Source of the DNA: Budorcas taxicolor | Taxonomy: Eukaryota > Chordata > Mammalia > Artiodactyla > Bovidae | Assembly: GCF_023091745.1 (NCBI RefSeq) | Contig: NC_068913.1 | Location: forward strand, 19,238,001 to 19,302,000 | Reading direction: 5' to 3' | DNA: 64,000 nt | In this document: positions 58,020 through 64,000 of the stretch, in pieces | How the letters are laid out: every line of letters begins with the position of its first letter | Position numbering within the stretch: the first letter of the stretch is position 1 | Translations under genes and position numbers: made by a program | The notes under the pieces: model-generated | Seen by the model: only the letters and a program-made list of their open reading frames with translations | What the model was told of the DNA's origin: nothing | Databases searched by the model: none

Positions 58020-59305
58020 CTGTTCAGTTCAGTTCAGTCACTCAGTTGTGTCCGACTCTTTGCGACCCCATGAATCGCAGCACGCTAGGCCTCCCTGTCC
58101 ATCACCATCTCCTGGAGTTCACTCAGACTCACGTCCATCGAGTCTGTGATGCCATCCAGCCATCTCATCCTCTATCATCCCCTTCTCCTCTTGCCCCCAA
58201 TCCCTCCCAGCATCTGTCTTTTCCAATGAGTCAACTCTTCACATGAGGTGGCCAAAGTACTGGAGTTTCAGCTTTAGCATCATTCCCTCCAAAGAAATCC
58301 CAGGGTTGATCTCCTTCAGAATGGACTGGTTGGATTTCCTTGCAGCCCAAGGGACTCTCAAGAGTCTTCTCCAACACCACAGTTCAAAAGCATCAATTCT
58401 TCGGCACTCAGCCTTCTTCACAGTCCAACTCTCACATCCATACATGACCACAGGAAAAACCATAGCCTTGACTAGACGGACCTTAGTCAGCAAAGTAATG
58501 TCTCTGCTTTTGAATATGCCATCTAGGTTGGTCATAACTTTGCTTCCAAGGAGCAAGCGTCTTTTTATTTCTTGGCTACAATCACCATCTGCAGTGATTT
58601 TGGAGCCCCCCAAAATAAAGTCTGACACTGTTTCTACTGTTTCCCCATCTATTTCCCATGAAGTGATGGGACCGGATGCCATGATCTTCTTTCCTGAACG
58701 TTGAGCTTTAGGCCAACTTTTTCACTTTCCACTTTCACTTTCATCAAGAGGATTTTTAGCTCCTCTTCACTTTCTGCCATAAGGGTGGTGTCATCTGCAT
58801 ATCTGAGGTTATTCATATTTCTCCTGGCAATCTTGATTCCAGCTTCGGTTTCTTCCAGACCAGTGTTTCTCATGATGTACTCTGCATGGAAGTTAAATAA
58901 GCAGGGTGACAATATACAGCCTTGATGTACTCCTTTTCCTATTTGGAACCAGTCTGTTGTTCCATGTTCAGTTCTAACTGCTGCTTCCTGACCTGCATAC
59001 AGATTTCTCAAGAGGCAGGTCAGATGGCCTGGTATTCCCATCTCTTTCAGAATCTTCCACAGTTTATTGTGATCCACACAGTCAAAGGCTTTGGCATAGT
59101 CAATAAAGCAGAAATAGATGTTTTTCCAGAACTCTCTTGATTTTTCCATGATCCAGTGGATGTTTTTATCTCCTCTTTAATCCACAGTTTATTGTGATCC
59201 ACACAGTCAAAGGCTTTGGCATAGTCAATAAAGCAGAAATAGATGTTTTTCCAGAACTCTCTTGATTTTTCCATGATCCAGTGGATGTTTTTATCTCCTC
59301 TTTAA
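58020..59305 (-). mobile_element. BovB LINE, antisense, RT to 3' end
   Basis: Antisense BovB from its 3' end (ttcagttcagttcagtcact at 58022) to the RT fingers (KNIYFCFIDYAKAFDCVDHN, minus strand near 59110). On the minus strand 58649-59149 is open for 166 codons and covers most of the RT palm, with YADD near 58793-58804. 58239-58682 is open for the C-terminal part. The stop at the GLKLN codon seen in other copies is absent here. Its 5' end is involved in a 125-bp tandem duplication. Confidence 0.9.
59056..59305. repeat. Perfect 125-bp tandem duplication
   Basis: 59056-59180 and 59181-59305 are identical by eye over all 125 positions. Each unit starts tccacagtttattgtgatcc and ends tatctcctctttaa. 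Each includes the BovB 5' boundary and a short non-BovB flank. A third partial match (attttaatctcctctttatt) follows at 59311. Confidence 0.92.
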
Positions 59306-59492
59306 TCTGGATTTTAATCTCCTCTTTATTCTACTTCTCACCTGAATACTTTGCCACCTTCTTTAATTTCCTGACTCCTTCTACATTGTTTCTTTATGTT
59401 GTGCTGTTAAACTCTTTAGCTTGATTATCACTATGTAGTTCTTCCTAAAGTCTGCTTTAGTCAAGTGGTCTTGTGATCTGAAAGCTATAATG

Positions 59493-59690
59493 AATCTGTG
59501 TACTCAGTTGCTCAGTGGTGTTCCGCTCTTTGGCTCCTTTGTCCATGGAATTCTCCAGACAAGAATACTGGAGTGGGTTGCCATTTTTTTCTCCAGGAGA
59601 TCATCCCAAACCAAAGATCGAACCCTCTTCTCTTGCACTTCCTGCATTGACAGGCACATTCTTTACCTTTAGTGTCACCTGAGCAGCTCA
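59493..59690 (-). repeat. Bov-tA SINE, diverged
   Basis: Reverse element: cagttgctcagtggtgttcc, ccagacaagaatactggagt and ctttagtgtcacctgagcag. Confidence 0.8.
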
Positions 59691-59919
59691 ATTTTTACTC
59701 TACCAGTAAAATAAAGACTCCTCTACTGGGCATCTTTCTTCATGCGAAAGCCCCTAACTCACAGGCCCCATATTTAGCATAAGCCCTCCTTTCTGTTTCA
59801 GCTATCTTCAGAGTTGGACTAACAGCTTAGTATCACCTATGAACATTTTAGGAATGGAAATGCAGAGATCCCACTCCTGACATGTTGAGGAAGACACCCT
59901 GGCACAGGGCCTAGTAATC

Positions 59920-61298
59920 TGCCGGAAGCCAGCACCATGAGTCCCTCCCATGGCAAAGGTCATGAGGTTAAGGGGTCCGAGAGGCAAAGGTGAGTCTGGC
60001 CTTAAGGGAGCCTTGCTGGAATTTCTTGAGCATCTAGCCCTAAAACCAGTCTGCTTGCTGTACTGCATTATGCTTTTTGCTTATGCTTCTGACATTAACA
60101 GGGGCTGTCCCCCACCACCTTCCGCTAAAAAGGAATTAACTTAGAGCTCCAGTTAATAAGTCTCCTGGGCTTAAAAAGAATGTCTCAGCTTAACCCCCTC
60201 TGATAGCTTTCTAACTTACCTGACCGGTCTGTCTGGATTTTTACAACTACGCATGTGAATTGTTTATGGCCCCCAACCGTGAGAGGCACGAAGCTTAAAG
60301 CATCTTAAAGATATAGAGCCCTTTTCTAGAAAGCTAAAAATTATATTGGTGATGGGTTTCACTGTTGAGTCAATAACTGCTGCCAGACCTCCATAGTCTT
60401 CATCTTTTAGGCCCCTGGAGGATATTAATCAATGTAATTGTGATATAGAAAAAGGAATATAGTAGTTTTGATGTTATCAAACAGTAGACTTTTCAGTTAC
60501 TGAACTTTGTTTGTTATAAATCACTGTACTCCTCTTTCTTTGTTATAAATTGTTGTGTCCTTGCTATGCAAGAATGTAACCTTAATTACTGCTTTCTGAG
60601 AGTGGCACCAGACTTTGGAAAGAACAACACTTTTAAGGCAAATAAGTTTTCTGGTTGACAGACCCTTATCAGAAAAGGGCTGCAAAATGCTAATAGGCCT
60701 CCTGGCCAGAAGATGATGTAAATTACCTAAGACTTGTGTATACAGCTAGGTATGCAGAGAGAAAGCCTGGTCTCGATAAGAGTCAGGGCTGCTGACGCTG
60801 CATAACTTTGTATTATCCATTGATCTCTATGTACAACCAAAAGTATAAAAAGCTTTCCTGGACAATAAAGGATGGACCAGTTTCTCAGACCAGCTTCTCG
60901 AGCTGGTTTCTTGGAAATCTGGCTCCTCCCATGTTGACTCTCTCTCTTTCTCCCTCTTCCTTCCTCTCCTTTTCAGGCTGATCCCTTGGAACGAGAAGGC
61001 TCACTGAGTCTGCTTATTTGCCCTGGCTTCTAGGACCCACGCAAGAGGGAGCCCAAGGCGGGGCACCCTCTGCTATTCAAGTGGGCACTGGTGGCCTACG
61101 TAGATGGTGCAAGTTCCTTGTCTTGGAACTTTATTGGTTTTCCACTTAAACCAAGTTATTCAGCCTCTTTTCTTCTCTAAATTTCCTACTACACTATTCT
61201 TTCCTAATCTCTCTTTTCTAATTAAATAATTCTTTTCTAAGATGCCGACTCCATCCTCTCTTCGAATTCCCTGGATCCACCAGAGCTGGACCCTGGCA
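59920..61298 (+). repeat. Solo LTR, class II (ERVK) type
   Basis: 1379 bp, beginning tgccggaag and ending accctggca, with the 6-bp duplication gtaatc at 59914-59919 and 61299-61304. Six-bp duplications and LTRs over 1 kb are typical of betaretrovirus-like elements. TATA-like tataaaaag at 60844-60852 and aataaa at 60864-60869 define the promoter and poly(A) region. A pyrimidine-rich run ending ccttttcag lies at about 60940-60977. No internal viral sequence adjoins it, so the provirus was reduced by LTR-LTR recombination. Confidence 0.85.
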
Positions 61299-61320
61299 GT
61301 AATCAGTGTTTAACACATTA

Positions 61321-61740
61321 AAAATTTTTTTTTTAAATGGAGTATACATGATTTATAATGTTGTGTTTGCTTCAGGTGTACTGCAAAGTTAATGAGTTTT
61401 TGATATATTAATATACATATCCATTCTTTTCTTTTTTAGATTATTTTCCCATACAGATATTGAGTAGAATTCCCTGTGGTTTTGTTAGTTATTATTTTAT
61501 ATACAGTAGTGGGTATATATCAATCTCAATCTCCCAATTTAAACCTTTCTTTATCCCTTAGTATCCATAAATTTGTTTTCTACATCTGTGACTCTACTTC
61601 TGTTTTGAGTTAATTTGTACCTTTTTCTTATATTCCACGTATAAGCAATGTCATGCATTTGTCTTCGTCTGACTTACATACTTCACCTAGTATGACAGTT
61701 TCTAGGTCCATACATGTTGCTGCAAATGGCATTATTTGAC
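61321..61740 (-). mobile_element. L1 3' end inserted in MER5A
   Basis: Antisense L1 3' end starting with an A/T-rich tail. ggagtatacatgatttataa, ttcccatacagatattgagt, ttattttatatacagtagtg and the ORF2 C-terminal relic (tctgacttacatacttcacc, tccatacatgttgctgcaaa). More diverged than the L1 copies at 8016 and 31513. Confidence 0.78.
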
Positions 61741-61797
61741 ATGTCTTTCAGGTGATTCTAATAAGCATTTAAGTGCTAACGTCTGAGAACCACTGCT

Positions 61798-62536
61798 GCT
61801 CTAGCTCCATAGAGACATACATGTATGTTATGTATGTCATACAGACATAACATGTGTGTCGCACATACTGACATAAACATATGCCATGTGCTCTGACTGA
61901 AGTAACGTCCTCTTCCTACCTCATCCATCATCTTAATATTATCACCAGCTGCAAAATTTCCTAAACTTCATTGCTTTTTCATATATTTTCCATGTCCCTA
62001 TAACACTTGTCTTATAATATTCTGTTTTTAAAATTTGTTCATATTTTAGGAAAATTTACATCACACTTATTTTAAAATGAAATTGCATCAGTAATAGTAT
62101 TAAAATTAGTAGTTCTAATTATAAATAAAATGCAATTTTGAAAGTAAAAATATGATATCCAGGGCTTTTGGATATAGAGGTGGGGTTGGAAAGAGGTGAG
62201 TGCACTTTTGAAAGGGTAAAAATGAAGAACTCTTTAATTTGAAAGAACTGTTCTGTATCTTGACTATGGTGGTAGGTATGTAAATCTACACATGTGATAA
62301 CATTGCATAGAACTGAATGCACTTGTGCACACACAGGAGTGCAAGTAAAACAGGAAATTTTTCAGTAAGATAGGTGACTTGCATCAATGTCAGGATCCTG
62401 GTCATGAGTGACAATTCTATTATAATTTTTACAAAAGTTTGCCATGAGGGAAATTGAGTGAAGGTTGTGTGAATCTCTGTATTATTATCATTAGAATAAC
62501 TGGCTATTTCAGAGACATTACCGCTTTATCAGTAAT
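61798..62536. other. No gene seen
   Basis: Contains short imperfect repeats of acatacatg/tatgtcatac near 61810-61880. Otherwise unassigned. Confidence 0.4.
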
Positions 62537-62761
62537 GTGCACGTGTGTGGGTGCATGCTAAACTGCTTCACTGGTGTCCGGCTCTGTGAGACCCTTGGGA
62601 GTAGCCCCCCAGGCTCTTCTCTCCATAGGATTTTCCAGGCAAGAATACTGGAGTAGGTTGCCATTTCCTCTTCCAGGGGATCTTGCCGACCCTGAGATCA
62701 AGCCAGCGTCTCTTATGTCCCCAGCATTGGCAGGTGGGTTCTTGACCACTAGCAACACCTA
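62537..62761 (-). repeat. Bov-tA SINE
   Basis: Reverse, nearly full length: aaactgcttcactggtgtcc to ttcttgaccactagcaacac. Confidence 0.85.
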
Positions 62762-64000
62762 CCAGTGTTATATAAAAATGCTTGAATCTACAGACCTTGA
62801 AAAGTCTCAAATAAGGGAGAGCCTTTGGGTAGACAGAAGTGGATTACATAGAGGATTCCAACACATGTACGCACATGCGTGCATCTCAGCATTTTTGTGT
62901 TCAGCAGAGAAAAATGATCAAATCTAATTAAGGGTGGAAAGTACAATTGATACTGAGCAGTGTGTTTGTTAATTATCTTTTCTCTCCCTTGAGTACAGTG
63001 AACAAAGATGGAGTGAACCATTCTAATGGCATATGGCTATAGCCTAATAAAAAGGGAAAATAAGGTCACATGTGTTGTATTTTATGTATTTTAGATTGCA
63101 CAGAGAGGCATTCCCTTGACTATTTAAAATCTGATGGGAAAACATTCATTGATCTCTGTCCTCTGGAAGGGTTATAGACGTGGAGAGTGCAGAGGGTGAG
63201 GGAACTACACAAAGCACAGAGTCTCTGTGTGTTTCCAGCTCTGGCTGCTGTGAAAATGCTGGTGGGAGCCCCCACAAATGCTGCCAGGAAAGAAAGCAGC
63301 ATAGTCTTTTCTAATTAAAAGAACCCCTTGTTTTAGGAAGCATATCAATGAAGCCCTTGGTTTAAATTCGATTTGAACAACTACCTTGTAATTTGGAATG
63401 CTCATCAGGAACTATGTGTCATTAAGCAACACAATGTGACTTTGTAAAGGATCCATTTTGGAAATTACATTCTATTCTCTCCTTGTCTTTTCCGAGAGGA
63501 GAACCCAATAGTTAAGGGGGATTACTTTACTCCTTGCAGTCTGCTCCTGTATTTATTGTTAGTGTGAGTACAAGTTTCCTTTCCTGATATTTTGCCTTTT
63601 TAAGAAGATCTGGAAATACATTTAAAAAATTCCTAGATAGACTGAATAATATTTTAGTGTTGTATTTCAAGTCAACATTTGCCAGTTGGGAAAAGAATGA
63701 TTTAAATGGAATCAGGAACTTAGAGAAATGCTGCTTTAATTAACTGTTATCTCTAAGTAAAACATGACACATGACATACTCATGTAGCCATGTGTGACAC
63801 ACTCACACACACACACACACACACACAGATTCATACCCATGCTTTTGTTCTCACACTCAAAATTAGGATTTTTTTGCATTTGCTTGTGTTTCCCTTTTTC
63901 AATCAAATTTCGAATAGTAATGTCCTCCCTTGCAACCGTAAAACAATGTTGTCCACCTTGCAGTTCTACAAGAATTCAGTCATTAGGCACTGTAGTTGCT
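62762..64000. other. No gene seen; (CA)n microsatellite at 63804-63835
   Basis: Unassigned unique sequence. The CA-dinucleotide tract of about 16 units is the only structural feature. Open stretches here are short and unrecognised. Confidence 0.5.
63804..63835. repeat. (CA)n microsatellite
   Basis: An uninterrupted CA repeat of about 16 units, long enough to be length-polymorphic. Confidence 0.95.

Larger units (their letters stand above)
59806..61797 (+). mobile_element. MER5A-like DNA transposon in three pieces
   Basis: Pieces at 59806-59919 (tatcacctatgaacatttta, gcacagggcctagtaatc), 61305-61320 (agtgtttaacacat) and 61741-61797 (ttcaggtgattctaataagc, gtctgagaaccactg) join in order to a MER5A-like element of about 189 bp. 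They are separated by a solo LTR and an L1 3' end. MER5A is a non-autonomous hAT-Charlie family. Confidence 0.6.

Noticed and set aside
59950..60144. Open stretch of 64 codons starting near a Kozak-like ATG
   Set aside because: Entirely within the solo LTR; no viral LTR protein was recognised and it is short.
257..62761. tRNA genes suggested by tRNA-like boxes in the Bov-tA heads
   Set aside because: These are SINE heads with degenerate sequence and no cloverleaf; no genuine tRNA gene was seen.
63804..63835. Possible CRISPR-like or regulatory repeat
   Set aside because: Simple CA dinucleotide repeat; the organism is a mammal and no spaced repeats exist.

Overview
The window is mammalian nuclear DNA from a ruminant, most likely a bovid. 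The evidence is the repeat content: many tRNA-Glu/Bov-A type SINEs (Bov-tA), at least a dozen BovB (RTE-clade) LINE fragments, two cetartiodactyl CHR-type SINEs and ruminant-type young L1 copies. No complete host gene was found. The only candidate for host coding sequence is an 80-codon open stretch behind a good splice acceptor at 57202-57442, which I do not recognise.

Layout. 1-16750: AT-rich unique sequence with scattered Bov-tA SINEs, old MIR and L1 relics, 5'-truncated BovB 3' ends (4078, 10426, 12163) and two short young L1 insertions (8016 and 14161). 16750-31400: a BovB-rich segment in which BovB copies insert into one another in opposite orientations, with many SINEs, including two dimeric Bov-tA elements. 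31498-36755: one compound L1 insertion bounded by a single 15-bp target-site duplication. It holds two successive L1 3' ends followed by an inverted 5' half. 37970-38810: old repeat relics broken by SINEs.

39850-52475: a complete but decayed class I (gammaretrovirus-like) endogenous retrovirus on the plus strand. It has two LTRs, a 4-bp target duplication (attt), a primer-binding site matching tRNA-His, gag, protease, RT, RNase H and integrase relics, a transmembrane env remnant and a polypurine tract. The surface half of env is missing and the reading frames are broken throughout. Two BovB elements sit in its 5' region. One is a twin-primed (5'-inverted) copy; the other lies in opposite orientation, so the two form a long, highly similar inverted repeat.

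52815-64000: a long decayed BovB, the candidate exon, another BovB carrying a perfect 125-bp tandem duplication, and a 1.38-kb solo LTR of class II (ERVK) type with a 6-bp target duplication. That LTR and an L1 3' end are both inserted into one MER5A-like DNA transposon.

Nothing here looks like a new functional gene system. The informative content is the insertion archaeology: clear target duplications, twin priming, possible template jumping, nested elements, and premature stops shared between BovB copies, which suggest spread from non-autonomous source copies. All identifications are by eye, without database searches.
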